Positions 27,377-36,425 of a stretch of 64,000 nucleotides of DNA are shown one piece after another. Numbering within the stretch: the stretch's first letter is position 1; every line of letters begins with the position of its first letter. The DNA lies in the NCBI RefSeq assembly GCF_001650875.1, contig NZ_LXYI01000017.1:62001-126000 (forward strand). Direction: 5' to 3'. Under the pieces are notes generated by a model. The model was not told the origin of the DNA. It ran no database searches and saw only the letters and a list, made by a program, of their open reading frames with translations. A program made the translations under genes and the position numbers. This stretch comes from Sulfitobacter sp. EhC04. Lineage in GTDB: Bacteria > Pseudomonadota > Alphaproteobacteria > Rhodobacterales > Rhodobacteraceae.

Positions 27377-29089
27377 ATGCGTTCCATGCTTCGGCAGTTC
27401 TTTGAATACTATCGGCCCTGGAAGGCTCTGTTCTGGCTTGATTTCGGATGTGCTGTGCTCTCGGGTCTGCTGGAACTTGCGTTTCCGCTGGCGATCAAGG
27501 GGTTCATTGATGTGCTCTTGCCCGCCGGTGATCTGGGGCTGACCCTTCTGGCCGCTTTTGGGTTGCTGGTCATCTATGTCTTGAACTCGGGCCTGATGAC
27601 CATTGTGATCTATTGGGGTCACATGCTGGGCATCAACATCGAAACCGAAATGCGACGCCGTGCCTTCGCTCATTTCCAGCGGCTGTCCTTTTCCTTTTTC
27701 GACAAGATGCGCACCGGCAAACTGGTCGCCCGCGTCACCCGCGACCTTGAAGAGATCGGCGAGGTCGCCCACCATGGGCCGGAGGATCTGTTCATTGCAA
27801 TCATGACCTTTGTCGGGGCCTTTGCCCTGATGATGACGATCAATGTCAAACTGGCGCTGATCACGGCGGTGATCGTTCCGGCCTGCGTCGCTATCGTGGT
27901 TGTGTTCGGCGGGCGTATGACCCGCACATGGCGGTCCATCTATGCACGCGTGGCCGATTTCAACGTGCGGCTTGAGGAGAACATCGGCGGCATCCGTGTG
28001 GTGCAGGCCTTTGCCAATGAAGACCACGAAGCGGCCCTGTTCGCCGCAGACAACAACCGCTACCGCGAGACCAAGTTGTCGGCCTACAAGCTGATGGCGG
28101 GGTCATCAGCGCTGAACTACATGGGGATGCGTTTGATCCAAGTGGTTGTGATGGTGGCCGGTGCGGGCTTTGTGCTGGACGGATCGCTGAGCACCGGCGG
28201 CTTTGTCGCGTTTCTGCTGCTGGTGACGGTGTTCTTCCGTCCCCTCGACAAGATTGCCGCCGTGATCGAAACCTATCCGCGCGGGATCGCAGGCTTTCGC
28301 CGCTATCTGGAACTGATGGAGACCGAGCCCGATGTGGCCGACGCCAAAGACGCGCAGGATGCCCCTGCGTTCAAGGGGGCCGTGCGGTTTGAAGACATCG
28401 CATTCGACTACGGAGCGGGGCGGCCAGTGCTCAAGGGCATCAACCTGGATGTGCGTGCGGGTGAAAAGATGGCCTTTGTCGGACAGTCCGGCGCGGGCAA
28501 GACCACCTTGCTGGCGCTGGTGCCACGGTTCTACGACCCGCAAGCGGGGCGGATCACAATCGACGGGTTGGATGTGGCGGGCATGAAGCTGAATTCCCTG
28601 CGCAGCCAGATCGGGATTGTCAGTCAGGATGTGTTCCTCTTCGGCGGCACCCTGCGCGAAAACATCGCCTATGGTCGTCTGAACGCGCGCGAAGATGAAA
28701 TTCTTGACGCCGCCGCCAAGGCGCAACTCGGCGATTTGATCGCGCAGATGCCCGACGGTCTGGACACTATCGTGGGCGAACGTGGCGTCAGCCTGTCGGG
28801 CGGGCAAAAGCAACGGGTCGCCATTGCGCGGATCTTCCTGAAAAACCCGCCGATCCTGATATTGGACGAGGCCACCTCGGCGCTCGACACCCAGACCGAA
28901 CGCCAGATTCAGGACGCTTTGGATGCCCTGTCAGAAAACCGCACGACACTTGTCATCGCGCACCGCCTGGACACCATCCGCAACGCAGACCGCATTGCCG
29001 TGATGCAGGACGGCCAGATCGTTGAGATGGGCTCGCATGCTGACCTCAGCCAATCCTTTGGCCATTATACGCGGCTTGCGAACTCCTAG
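27377..29089 (+). CDS. ABC exporter, fused permease-ATPase
   Basis: A 570-residue half-transporter with an N-terminal six-helix membrane domain (FWLDFGCAVLSGLLELAFPL onwards) and a C-terminal ATPase domain with Walker A GQSGAGKTT, signature LSGGQKQR, Walker [13 protein letters not shown] and switch histidine AHRLDT. Works as a dimer in the inner membrane to export lipids, drugs or similar compounds. ATGs at 27377 and 27386 are both possible starts; a long upstream extension is rejected. The stop codon TAG lies within the 4-bp target duplication of the MITE that follows. Confidence 0.9.
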   Translation: MRSMLRQFFEYYRPWKALFWLDFGCAVLSGLLELAFPLAIKGFIDVLLPAGDLGLTLLAAFGLLVIYVLNSGLMTIVIYWGHMLGINIETEMRRRAFAHFQRLSFSFFDKMRTGKLVARVTRDLEEIGEVAHHGPEDLFIAIMTFVGAFALMMTINVKLALITAVIVPACVAIVVVFGGRMTRTWRSIYARVADFNVRLEENIGGIRVVQAFANEDHEAALFAADNNRYRETKLSAYKLMAGSSALNYMGMRLIQVVVMVAGAGFVLDGSLSTGGFVAFLLLVTVFFRPLDKIAAVIETYPRGIAGFRRYLELMETEPDVADAKDAQDAPAFKGAVRFEDIAFDYGAGRPVLKGINLDVRAGEKMAFVGQSGAGKTTLLALVPRFYDPQAGRITIDGLDVAGMKLNSLRSQIGIVSQDVFLFGGTLRENIAYGRLNAREDEILDAAAKAQLGDLIAQMPDGLDTIVGERGVSLSGGQKQRVAIARIFLKNPPILILDEATSALDTQTERQIQDALDALSENRTTLVIAHRLDTIRNADRIAVMQDGQIVEMGSHADLSQSFGHYTRLANS

Positions 29090-29353
29090 GCTCCGGACCC
29101 ATTAATCTTACATGCTCAGTTTGACAGATTTTTTCGTAGATCAGGAGCATCTGCGCGTGAATAGTGGTTCTATTTCAAGCAGATGTGACGCAGGCTGCGG
29201 GAAAATCCGTCAAACCCGAAGGGCGGCGATTTCACTTCATTTCAACGTCTTGAGTCGTTTGCAAATAGAACCACTATTGGCGGAACGCCTCAAACCCTTG
29301 AAATTTCGTGAAATCGCCGCTGAGCATATTTGATTAATGGGTCCAGAGCCTAG
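29086..29353. repeat. 260-bp miniature inverted-repeat element with CTAG target duplication
   Basis: CTAG at 29086-29089 is repeated at 29350-29353 and encloses 29090-29349. The ends are inverted repeats: GCTCCGGACCCATTAATC at the left against GCTCTGGACCCATTAATC at the right (one mismatch), extended by ATGCTCAG (29112-29119 and 29320-29327). Inside are further perfect inverted repeats: GCGGCGATTTCAC (29223-29235) with its complement at 29308-29320, and AATAGTGGTTCTATTT (29160-29175) with its complement at 29263-29278. There is no transposase frame, so it would be mobilised in trans. A 4-bp YTAR target duplication is a property of IS5-group elements, so an IS5-type parent is a reasonable guess. 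Confidence 0.85.
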
Positions 29354-29365
29354 GCCTGTGGACAT

Positions 29366-30412
29366 TCATTTACCATCCCCTGCGGGTGCCAGCCCCGCGA
29401 ACCAGTCTGCCAGTGTGGTGATCTCGGCGTCGCTCAGGTTCTGGGCGGCCTTGGTCATCAGCTTGGCGCGCACCCCGCCGCCACGCTGGCCGTCGCGCCA
29501 CAGCTTCAGCTGGCTTTCCATATAGGCACGACTTTGCCCCGCCAGCACCGGCGCAATCGGCGCATCCGCTGCACGTCCGGGGCCGTGACATTGTGTGCAG
29601 GCGGGCACAGCGTCGGTGCCGCGCATCGCCAGCCGCGCACCTGCATGATCGGTTTCGGCTGCGTCTGCGGCCTGCGCGCTGGCCACCTGTGCCACGCCAT
29701 ACCGGCCCGCGATGCGGTCGATCTGCGCATCGCTCAACCCCGATGCGGCCTCTTGCATGATGCCGCTGCGGCGCGTGCCGTCGCGGTATTGGACCAGCGC
29801 CTGCGTGATCTGGTCGGGCGTCAGGATGTCCAGCCTTGGCACATAGGTATTGACGCTTTTGCCCTCCTCGCCGTGACAGGCAGAGCAACGGACCGCACCC
29901 GATCCGTCCCCCGCCAACGCGGTCTGGTCTTGCGCCGTCATGTCTGGCACCGCGTTCAAATAGGCCACAACCGACCAGATCTCATCGCCGCGTCCGTCTG
30001 CGGGCCAATGGGGCATTCCGCTCATCTTCACACCTTGTTCGACGATCCAGAACATGTGCTGCGGCTCCCACTGCAACACAGCCTCGGAGATATGGGGCGG
30101 CGGCGGGTTCATCGACAGTGCCGTTGCGCTGCGCGGCTGGCCCGGTGCCGCGTGGCAAAAGGCACAGGCGCTCTGAAAATGCAGCGCGCCCAGCTTGATG
30201 CGGTCTGGGGATGTGATGTCGTCCGGCACCTCTTTGGCCTCCGGCGCGCGCAAACGCACCGATTGTTTGAACGTGGTGTGCAATACCCAGCCCACACCGG
30301 GCAAATGCCCCTGCCGTGCCGACACGTTATACAGGCCAAAGCCCACAACCGCCGCGGTGGCGATCACGCCACAGACCGCCAGCGCCGCCAGTGTCAGAAG
30401 CACCAGTCTCAT
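29366..30412 (-). CDS. Membrane-anchored triheme cytochrome c
   Basis: A 348-residue protein with an N-terminal membrane anchor (LVLLTLAALAVCGVIATAAVV) and three CxxCH heme sites: CAFCH, CSACH and CTQCH. Candidate axial methionines are in MSGMPHW and further conserved positions. It overlaps the end of the CtaG-type gene by four bases and is the last gene of the caa3 oxidase operon. Likely role: electron carrier between the bc1 complex or another donor and the oxidase. The last two domains resemble class I cytochromes of the c4/c553 type (LAGQSRAYMESQLKLWRDGQ), which occur next to oxidases and alcohol dehydrogenases. Confidence 0.88.
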   Translation of the reverse strand: MRLVLLTLAALAVCGVIATAAVVGFGLYNVSARQGHLPGVGWVLHTTFKQSVRLRAPEAKEVPDDITSPDRIKLGALHFQSACAFCHAAPGQPRSATALSMNPPPPHISEAVLQWEPQHMFWIVEQGVKMSGMPHWPADGRGDEIWSVVAYLNAVPDMTAQDQTALAGDGSGAVRCSACHGEEGKSVNTYVPRLDILTPDQITQALVQYRDGTRRSGIMQEAASGLSDAQIDRIAGRYGVAQVASAQAADAAETDHAGARLAMRGTDAVPACTQCHGPGRAADAPIAPVLAGQSRAYMESQLKLWRDGQRGGGVRAKLMTKAAQNLSDAEITTLADWFAGLAPAGDGK

Positions 30413-30993
30413 GCCAGCCCCCTTTCGTCATCCAATGCCCGCGCCACCAACACCAGCCCCGCCACCAGATAGACCGGCGTACCGATCCCCAGCATCAGCA
30501 GCCCGCCCAGTTGCTGCGCATCCAGATCAGGCGCACGCCCGCAGATTTCCGCATAAAGATCGCGCGGCGCCAGAATGATCAGCGCGCCAAGCAACGTCAT
30601 GTGCATCGACGTCAGCAGCAAGCCACCCGCCCCCGCCAGCGGCTGGTCCGCACGCAGGGCACCGGCCCAGACCAGAAGGCCCGCGATGGCAAAGCTGCCC
30701 TGCTCCAGCACCAGACCCGCGCCGCCGCCGTCGGCCCAGCCGTGCAAGCCCGGCAGATGCCAGCCCCAGACCACCACAAATTCCACCGCCGCCCCGGCCA
30801 GCGGCGACAGGGCAAAGAGTCGTGTGGCCTGGGGAAAGCCCACCACCAGCAGCGGCGTGACGATGGCCACCAGCCCCATATGCCGCAGCATGTGATGCGG
30901 AAAATCCGCTCCCGCCCAGGCACCCAGCGGCAACAGCCACAGCACAGCCAGAACCAGCAGGCCCACGTATCCCAACACGGCCCTCAACGACAT
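30409..30993 (-). CDS. CtaG-type (caa3) cytochrome c oxidase assembly protein
   Basis: A 194-residue membrane protein with about six helices and the pattern of the CtaG_caa3 family (FPHHMLRHMGLVAIVTPLLV near residue 31, then the VVWGWHLPGLH and TSMHMTLLGALI segments with conserved histidines). In other bacteria this family helps metallate or assemble caa3 oxidases. It is distinct from the copper chaperone CtaG/Cox11. Overlaps both neighbours by a few bases, so translation is coupled within the oxidase operon. Confidence 0.85.
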   Translation of the reverse strand: MSLRAVLGYVGLLVLAVLWLLPLGAWAGADFPHHMLRHMGLVAIVTPLLVVGFPQATRLFALSPLAGAAVEFVVVWGWHLPGLHGWADGGGAGLVLEQGSFAIAGLLVWAGALRADQPLAGAGGLLLTSMHMTLLGALIILAPRDLYAEICGRAPDLDAQQLGGLLMLGIGTPVYLVAGLVLVARALDDERGLA

Positions 30994-31385
30994 GTCCCGA
31001 TCAGCAGAACCGGCAGGGCGACATAGGACACCCCGATGAACGAAATCACCGCCAGCAGAAACGCCGCATGTCCCAGAAACTGGTGGCGGTCCTCGCCGGT
31101 GCCCTGATCGTTTTCCCAGTCGCGGTCACGCAACAGATCCCACTGGCGCCACGACTGCCAGCCCAGCCACGCAATCGCGACAAGCGCCACCCCCGTCCCG
31201 ATCCCGATGCCCAGCCGCAAGCCCTCCACAAACCCGGTGCCGCCCTTGGCGCAGATCAACGCCGTCGCACCGTAGGAGGCGGCGAAATGGACCGCCCAGA
31301 TCAACGGGCCAAAGGTGATCCGCCACAGGCTGCCCGCCTCGGAGCGGAATTCGCGGGCGTCTTCGTTCTCGGTGATCCTGGTCAT
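30984..31385 (-). CDS. Small membrane protein of the oxidase operon
   Basis: A 133-residue protein with three predicted membrane segments (SLWRITFGPLIWAVHFAASY, a GIGIGTGVALVAIAWLGW helix and a C-terminal FLLAVISFIGVSYVALPVLL helix). It overlaps the fused subunit I/III gene by four bases (ATGA) and the CtaG gene by ten. I do not recognise a named family; its place suggests an extra subunit (a counterpart of subunit IV) or an assembly factor. Confidence 0.75.
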   Translation of the reverse strand: MTRITENEDAREFRSEAGSLWRITFGPLIWAVHFAASYGATALICAKGGTGFVEGLRLGIGIGTGVALVAIAWLGWQSWRQWDLLRDRDWENDQGTGEDRHQFLGHAAFLLAVISFIGVSYVALPVLLIGTCR

Positions 31386-33946
31386 GGCAACCACCCCGGC
31401 ACCAGCCCCAGCAGGGCCGTGGTCACCACAACCTTCAGCGCAACAAAGTGCCAGTACAGCGTGACATTGCGCAGATCCGCATCATGGCGCGGCGTGACCT
31501 TGCCAAAGATGCAGCCTGCCAAGCAATAGCACTGCATGATGATGCCCGCGCACAGATGCACCGTCAGCCAGACCATCAGCGCCCACAGGATCGCCGGATA
31601 GACATGCGATACCGGATCCAGATCACGCACCGCCAGCCAGGCGGCCCCGCCCGCCGCTGCCGCGCTCAATGGCGCAATCACCAGCGCCAGCCGCGCCAGC
31701 ATCACTTTGCCACGCCGGTTGACCTCGCGGGCCAGCAAGGTTGCAGCCCAGGCCAGAACCCCCAGCACTGCCGCCGCCGCCACCCATGTTCCCACCGCAT
31801 GACCCGCATCGACAGGCGGGAAATCGGGGCGCGCGGTCCAGTAGAAAAAGAACCCGAACACAATACTGGCAAAGGCCGTTGCATCGCCCAGCATGGTAAT
31901 CCACATGCCCCACCAGCCCACCGCATCCGGTCCCGACACATAATTCGGCAGACGCAGGCCCAATCCGGCCGCGCGCATCTCGTCCTTCGGCGGGCGCGCG
32001 GTGCTGGTCCACAGCCAGTACATCACGCAGACAACGGCAAAGGCACCGCAGACAATCGCGGGTTTGTAGATATGGAACGTCGGAAAGATGAACGCGCCGC
32101 CGGTAAAGATCGCGGCCCAAATGGTGATCCACGCCGGGCCGGTGACCCGCTGCACATAGATCGGTTTGGCATCAATCACCGATGTTATGATCGTTTCGCG
32201 CTGGTGGTCCGGCGCATCGGCCAGGTAATAGCGGCCCGCGTCCATGCGCGCGACCAGATCGGTCTGGTCCCACAACGGGTAGCGTGACGTGATATAGGGC
32301 ACCGACCGCACACCCCAGGCCTCTTCGGGGATGTCATGGGCAAATTCCAGCGTCCCTGCGCCCCACGGATTGCGCGGGATTTGCCCCTGCCGCGACTTGG
32401 GCCGCAGCATGTCATAGACGAACACCGCAAAACCCGCGGCAATGACAAAGGCACCAAGCGTCGAAATCAGATTCAGCGTCCCCCATCCCGCGCTTTCGGG
32501 ATAGGTGAATACCCGCCGCGGCATGCCCATCAGTCCGGTCAGATGCATCGGCAGGAAGGTCACGTTGAAGCCAGTAAAGATCAGCCAGAAGGCCCAGCGG
32601 CCCAAACGTTCTGACAACAGCTTTTTGGCAAAGAACGGGTAAAAGTAATAGACCCCCGCTATCACCGGAAAGACCATGCCTCCGAACAATGTGTAATGCA
32701 GATGCGCCACGATGAAATAAGTGTCATGCGCCTGCCAGTTGAACGGTACGATGGCCAGCATCACGCCCGTCAGCCCTCCCGCCACAAAGATGGCCAACGC
32801 ACCCGCGATCCACAGCATTGGCAGGGTCATCTTGACCCGCCCGACCATCAACGTGGCGATAAAGGCGAACAACTGGATGCCGGTGGGGATCACCACCGCC
32901 TCGGAAGCGGCGGAAAAGAACCCCAGTGACATCTGCGGCAAGCCAGTGGTGAACATATGGTGGACCCACAGCCCGAAGCTGAGGAACCCGGTGCCCACCG
33001 CCGACAGCACGATCCACGAATACCCCACAATCGGCCGCCGGGCGACGGTTGGCACGATCATCGCCGCAATGGCGATGGACGGCAGGAAAACGATGTAGAC
33101 CTCGGGGTGGCCGAAAATCCAGAACAGGTGTTGCCACAGGATCGGATCGCCACCGCGTTCGGGGTCAAAGAATGGCCAGTCGAACGACCGCTGCAATTCG
33201 AACAGGAAATCGCCCGCAATCAGCGGCGGAAAGGCAAACAGGATCATGCCGCCCACCACTGTCACATACCACGCATAAAGCGGCATGATGTTCACCCGCA
33301 TTCCGGGCGGACGGCATTTCAGCGCGCCCACGATCAGCTCGACCGCAGCAGCGATGCTGGCGACCTCGATGAACGACAGGCCCAACAGCCAGATGTCGGG
33401 GCCGACGCCTTCCTCTTTGGTGGCGAGTGGTGGGTACATGAACCACCCCGCCTTTGGCCCTGCGTCGAACAGAAGCGAGCCCATGACGAAACAGCCGCCG
33501 ATCAGGAAACACCAGTAACCGTAGGCAGACAGGCGTGGAAACGGCATGTCGCGCGCGCCGAGGAAGGCAGGCAGCAACAGGATACTGATCGCCTCGAACA
33601 TCGGGACGGCGAACAGGAACATCATCGCCGATCCGTGCATGGTAAAGAACTGGTTGAACCGGTCCGCATCCAGAAACGTGTTGCCCGGAAAGGCCAGTTG
33701 CACCCGCATCGCCAGCGCCAAAAGCCCGGCAAGCAGCATAAACCCAAAAGCGGTCAGGGCGTACCAGACGCCCACCTCGGTGTTGTTCACCGCCGAGATG
33801 TAACGCCACCCCTGCGGTGTTTTCCATGCCGCGCGCAGCTCGGCCTTGCCGCGGTCCTGCTCTTCGGACGTCACCGGTTCGTTCAGCATGTCCTCGGTCG
33901 GAGGATAGGTCCCCTCGGCCACGGGAAGCGGTGCAGGTCGTGTCAT
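31382..33946 (-). CDS. Cytochrome c oxidase subunit I+III fusion (caa3 type)
   Basis: An 854-residue fusion. The N-terminal about 570 residues are the heme-copper oxidase catalytic subunit: a low-spin heme ligand in FFTMHGSAMM (His104), FGHPEVYIVFLP with the His-Tyr copper site and proton-channel Glu, HHMFTTG and HDTYFIVAHLHY. The C-terminal about 280 residues (from about WGMWITMLGDATAFASIVF) resemble subunit III. It reduces oxygen to water and pumps protons in the inner membrane. Motifs fit the A-type family. Overlaps the end of the subunit II gene by four bases. Confidence 0.95.
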   Translation of the reverse strand: MTRPAPLPVAEGTYPPTEDMLNEPVTSEEQDRGKAELRAAWKTPQGWRYISAVNNTEVGVWYALTAFGFMLLAGLLALAMRVQLAFPGNTFLDADRFNQFFTMHGSAMMFLFAVPMFEAISILLLPAFLGARDMPFPRLSAYGYWCFLIGGCFVMGSLLFDAGPKAGWFMYPPLATKEEGVGPDIWLLGLSFIEVASIAAAVELIVGALKCRPPGMRVNIMPLYAWYVTVVGGMILFAFPPLIAGDFLFELQRSFDWPFFDPERGGDPILWQHLFWIFGHPEVYIVFLPSIAIAAMIVPTVARRPIVGYSWIVLSAVGTGFLSFGLWVHHMFTTGLPQMSLGFFSAASEAVVIPTGIQLFAFIATLMVGRVKMTLPMLWIAGALAIFVAGGLTGVMLAIVPFNWQAHDTYFIVAHLHYTLFGGMVFPVIAGVYYFYPFFAKKLLSERLGRWAFWLIFTGFNVTFLPMHLTGLMGMPRRVFTYPESAGWGTLNLISTLGAFVIAAGFAVFVYDMLRPKSRQGQIPRNPWGAGTLEFAHDIPEEAWGVRSVPYITSRYPLWDQTDLVARMDAGRYYLADAPDHQRETIITSVIDAKPIYVQRVTGPAWITIWAAIFTGGAFIFPTFHIYKPAIVCGAFAVVCVMYWLWTSTARPPKDEMRAAGLGLRLPNYVSGPDAVGWWGMWITMLGDATAFASIVFGFFFYWTARPDFPPVDAGHAVGTWVAAAAVLGVLAWAATLLAREVNRRGKVMLARLALVIAPLSAAAAGGAAWLAVRDLDPVSHVYPAILWALMVWLTVHLCAGIIMQCYCLAGCIFGKVTPRHDADLRNVTLYWHFVALKVVVTTALLGLVPGWLP

Positions 33947-34950
33947 TCCAACCCTCCCAGATAGGCGGCAAGCGCAGTCAGATCGTCGGGCGGCAGGTGG
34001 TCATAGCTGGGCATGGCAACCTCTGGTTTCAGGGTCTCGGTATGGGCAATCCAACTGGCAAAATCGGGGGCCTCCACGCCAAGGATACCGGCCCCCAGCG
34101 ACAGGCGGCTGCCCACATGGGTCAGATCCGGCCCCACCTGCCCCACGGCCTGCGTGCCGCGCACGGTGTGGCAACCGCCGCAACCTTCGCGTGCAAACAC
34201 CTGGGCACCGCGTGTGGCGTCCTCGCCCTGGGGCGCGGCGGCATCCTGCGCCTCGGCGGCCAGCCAGGCCTCGAAATCCGCAGGGGCCATCGCCACGGTC
34301 TCAAATGCCATCAGCGCATGGGACGCACCGCAAAATTCTGCGCATTGCCCGCGATAGGTGCCCGCCGCCTCGGGCAACAGCGACAGATAAGTCTCGCGGC
34401 CCGGAATCATGTCCGCCTTGCCGCCAAGTGCGGGCACCCAGAAGGCGTGGATCACCCTGTGCGCATTCAGCACCAGCCCGGTGCGCGCGCCCACCGGTAA
34501 ACGCAATTCGTTGGCTGACGTGACACGGCCGCCATCGGGCAGCTCGTACTCGACCCGCCACCACCATTGCTCGGCGGTGATGTGCACCCGCAAGCCTTCA
34601 TCCGCCTCGCGCGGGGCCTGCATCAGCGGCAGGCTGTACACCAGCAACCCGCCCAGCAACACGACAGGAAACAACACGCCGCCGCCAACAATCAGCCCCT
34701 CGGCCAACCGCCGCGACATCTCGCGCGGGTTGATCCGCGTCACATAGACGAACAGCCCGCCCACCAGTAGCCACAGCACCAGCGCGCCGACAAACATCAC
34801 CCGCGCCAGATCATAGAGCAGCAGCGCATCGCGCCCCGACGGGTTCAGCACCGATTGCCGCCCCTCGCCACAGGCAGACAACAGCAGAACGCCGGCCAAA
34901 GCGACCAGCGTCCATGCCCGCAAGGGCCAGGTACGACGGGTCAAGAACAC
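33943..34950 (-). CDS. Cytochrome c oxidase subunit II with fused cytochrome c (caa3 type)
   Basis: A 335-residue protein. It has a lipoprotein-type signal (LLLSACGEG), two membrane helices, then the cupredoxin domain with the CuA ligands (RVIHAFW histidine, and GQCAEFCGASHALM with the cysteine pair, His and Met), and a C-terminal cytochrome c domain with EGCGGCHTVRG. The cytochrome extension is what defines caa3 oxidases, and it receives electrons directly from a membrane cytochrome such as the triheme protein of this operon. It lies only 7 bp after the upstream permease gene. Confidence 0.95.
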   Translation of the reverse strand: MFLTRRTWPLRAWTLVALAGVLLLSACGEGRQSVLNPSGRDALLLYDLARVMFVGALVLWLLVGGLFVYVTRINPREMSRRLAEGLIVGGGVLFPVVLLGGLLVYSLPLMQAPREADEGLRVHITAEQWWWRVEYELPDGGRVTSANELRLPVGARTGLVLNAHRVIHAFWVPALGGKADMIPGRETYLSLLPEAAGTYRGQCAEFCGASHALMAFETVAMAPADFEAWLAAEAQDAAAPQGEDATRGAQVFAREGCGGCHTVRGTQAVGQVGPDLTHVGSRLSLGAGILGVEAPDFASWIAHTETLKPEVAMPSYDHLPPDDLTALAAYLGGLE

Positions 34951-34957
34951 CCCCGCA

Positions 34958-36364
34958 TCACTGTGCCAACTCGCTCATATCATCTCCTCCGGGTGTCTGT
35001 CCTTTTGATCGCATGTAAAAAACGGTCGCCCCCCAAAGCACCACACCGATTCCCAGCAGAATGCCCGCAATCAAATACTGCACCGGATCGCGCCCCGTCC
35101 AAGGCCCGACAAAAAACGCACAGCTTGCCGCGCCAAGATAGGGCAGCCCCAGCGGCGCGGTGAAATGGTCATGATCGACCTTGTCACTGCGCAGCACCAA
35201 CACCGCCACGTTGACCACCGCAAACACGGCCAGCAACAAAAGCGCTGTGGTCCCGCCCAGATCGGGCACCGCCCCCACAAAGGTGATCAACCCCGCTGCC
35301 AATGCCGTGGTGAACAGGATGGCCACCCACGGCGTCTGACGGTTTGGCAACACCCGCCCCAACACATTGGGCAGCACTTTTTCCTCGGCCATACCGTACA
35401 ACAACCGCGACGCCATCAGCATGTTGATCAGCGCGGAATTGGCCACCGCGCACATGGTGATCACCCCGAATACGCCCAGCGGGAACCACGGCGCGCCGGC
35501 CTCGACGACCTTCAGCAAAGGCGTGGCACCTTCGCTCAGCTCATCGGCATCCACCAGCGCGATCGCGGTCACCGACACCAGCAGGTAAATCACCCCCGTA
35601 ATCAGCAGGCCCGACAGCAGCACCTTGGGAAATATCCGCGACGGATTCTTGGATTCCTCTGCCATGTTGACCGAATCCTCAAACCCCACCATCGCGAAAA
35701 ACGCCAGCGTGGTGGCGGCGATCACCGGCCAGAACAAACCCTTGTCACCTTCACCGCTGCTGAAATCAAAGGCACGGCCAAAATCCCCCTGCCCGCCTGC
35801 CAGGGCCCACGCGCCGATCAGGATGATGATGACCAGACCGGTCAGTTCAATGCAGGTAAACACCACGTTCATCTTCACGCTTTCGCCCACCCCGCGCACA
35901 TTCACCGCCGCGATCAGCGCCATAAAGGCCAGCGAAACCACGGTCACGCCAAATGCGCCGCTGCCCATTCCCGCCGTCTGGGTAAAGTTCTCGGAAAAGG
36001 CGCGCGACGCCGTCGACGCCGAGGTGATGCCCGATGACATCACGGCAAAAGCCACCAGAAAGGTGAGGAAATGTACGCCAAAGGCCTTGTGCGTATACAG
36101 CGCCGCCCCCGCTGCGCGGGGGTATTTCGTAACCACTTCAAGATAGCTGCACGCCGTTACCGTCGCCAGAACAAAGGCCACAAGGAAGGGTAACCAGACC
36201 ACGCCGCCCACCTCTCCGGCCACCTTGCCCGTCAGCGCGTAAATGCCCGTGCCCAGCACGTCGCCCACGATGAACAACAGCAACAGTCCGGGCCCCATCA
36301 CGCGCTTCAGCTTGGTGTCGCCATCCCTTGTTGATGACCCTGACTCTGTGTCCGACATATCCAC
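34958..36364 (-). CDS. APC-superfamily amino acid permease
   Basis: A 468-residue permease with about 12 helices and the family's first-helix pattern (GPGLLLLFIVGDVLGTGIYA). The N-terminus is a short charged tail; the ATG at 36364 or two codons later at 36358 would serve as start. The gene lies 7 bp upstream of oxidase subunit II with no room for a separate promoter, so it is probably co-transcribed with the caa3 oxidase. Substrate unknown; cationic or neutral amino acids are common for this group. Confidence 0.88.
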   Translation of the reverse strand: MDMSDTESGSSTRDGDTKLKRVMGPGLLLLFIVGDVLGTGIYALTGKVAGEVGGVVWLPFLVAFVLATVTACSYLEVVTKYPRAAGAALYTHKAFGVHFLTFLVAFAVMSSGITSASTASRAFSENFTQTAGMGSGAFGVTVVSLAFMALIAAVNVRGVGESVKMNVVFTCIELTGLVIIILIGAWALAGGQGDFGRAFDFSSGEGDKGLFWPVIAATTLAFFAMVGFEDSVNMAEESKNPSRIFPKVLLSGLLITGVIYLLVSVTAIALVDADELSEGATPLLKVVEAGAPWFPLGVFGVITMCAVANSALINMLMASRLLYGMAEEKVLPNVLGRVLPNRQTPWVAILFTTALAAGLITFVGAVPDLGGTTALLLLAVFAVVNVAVLVLRSDKVDHDHFTAPLGLPYLGAASCAFFVGPWTGRDPVQYLIAGILLGIGVVLWGATVFYMRSKGQTPGGDDMSELAQ

Positions 36365-36387
36365 CCCTCCTCCGACGATACAGGACC

Positions 36388-36419
36388 AAAAAGGCCCCCC
36401 CGCCGGATAGCAGGGGGGT
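36388..36419 (-). terminator. Rho-independent terminator of the PQQ dehydrogenase gene
   Basis: Just past the stop at 36426, the minus strand reads CCCCCCTGC-TATCC-GGCGGGGGGG, a strong GC hairpin, then CCTTTTTGG. The T-run corresponds to 36388-36392. It would end transcription before the permease-oxidase operon. Confidence 0.75.
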
Positions 36420-36425
36420 CAGATT

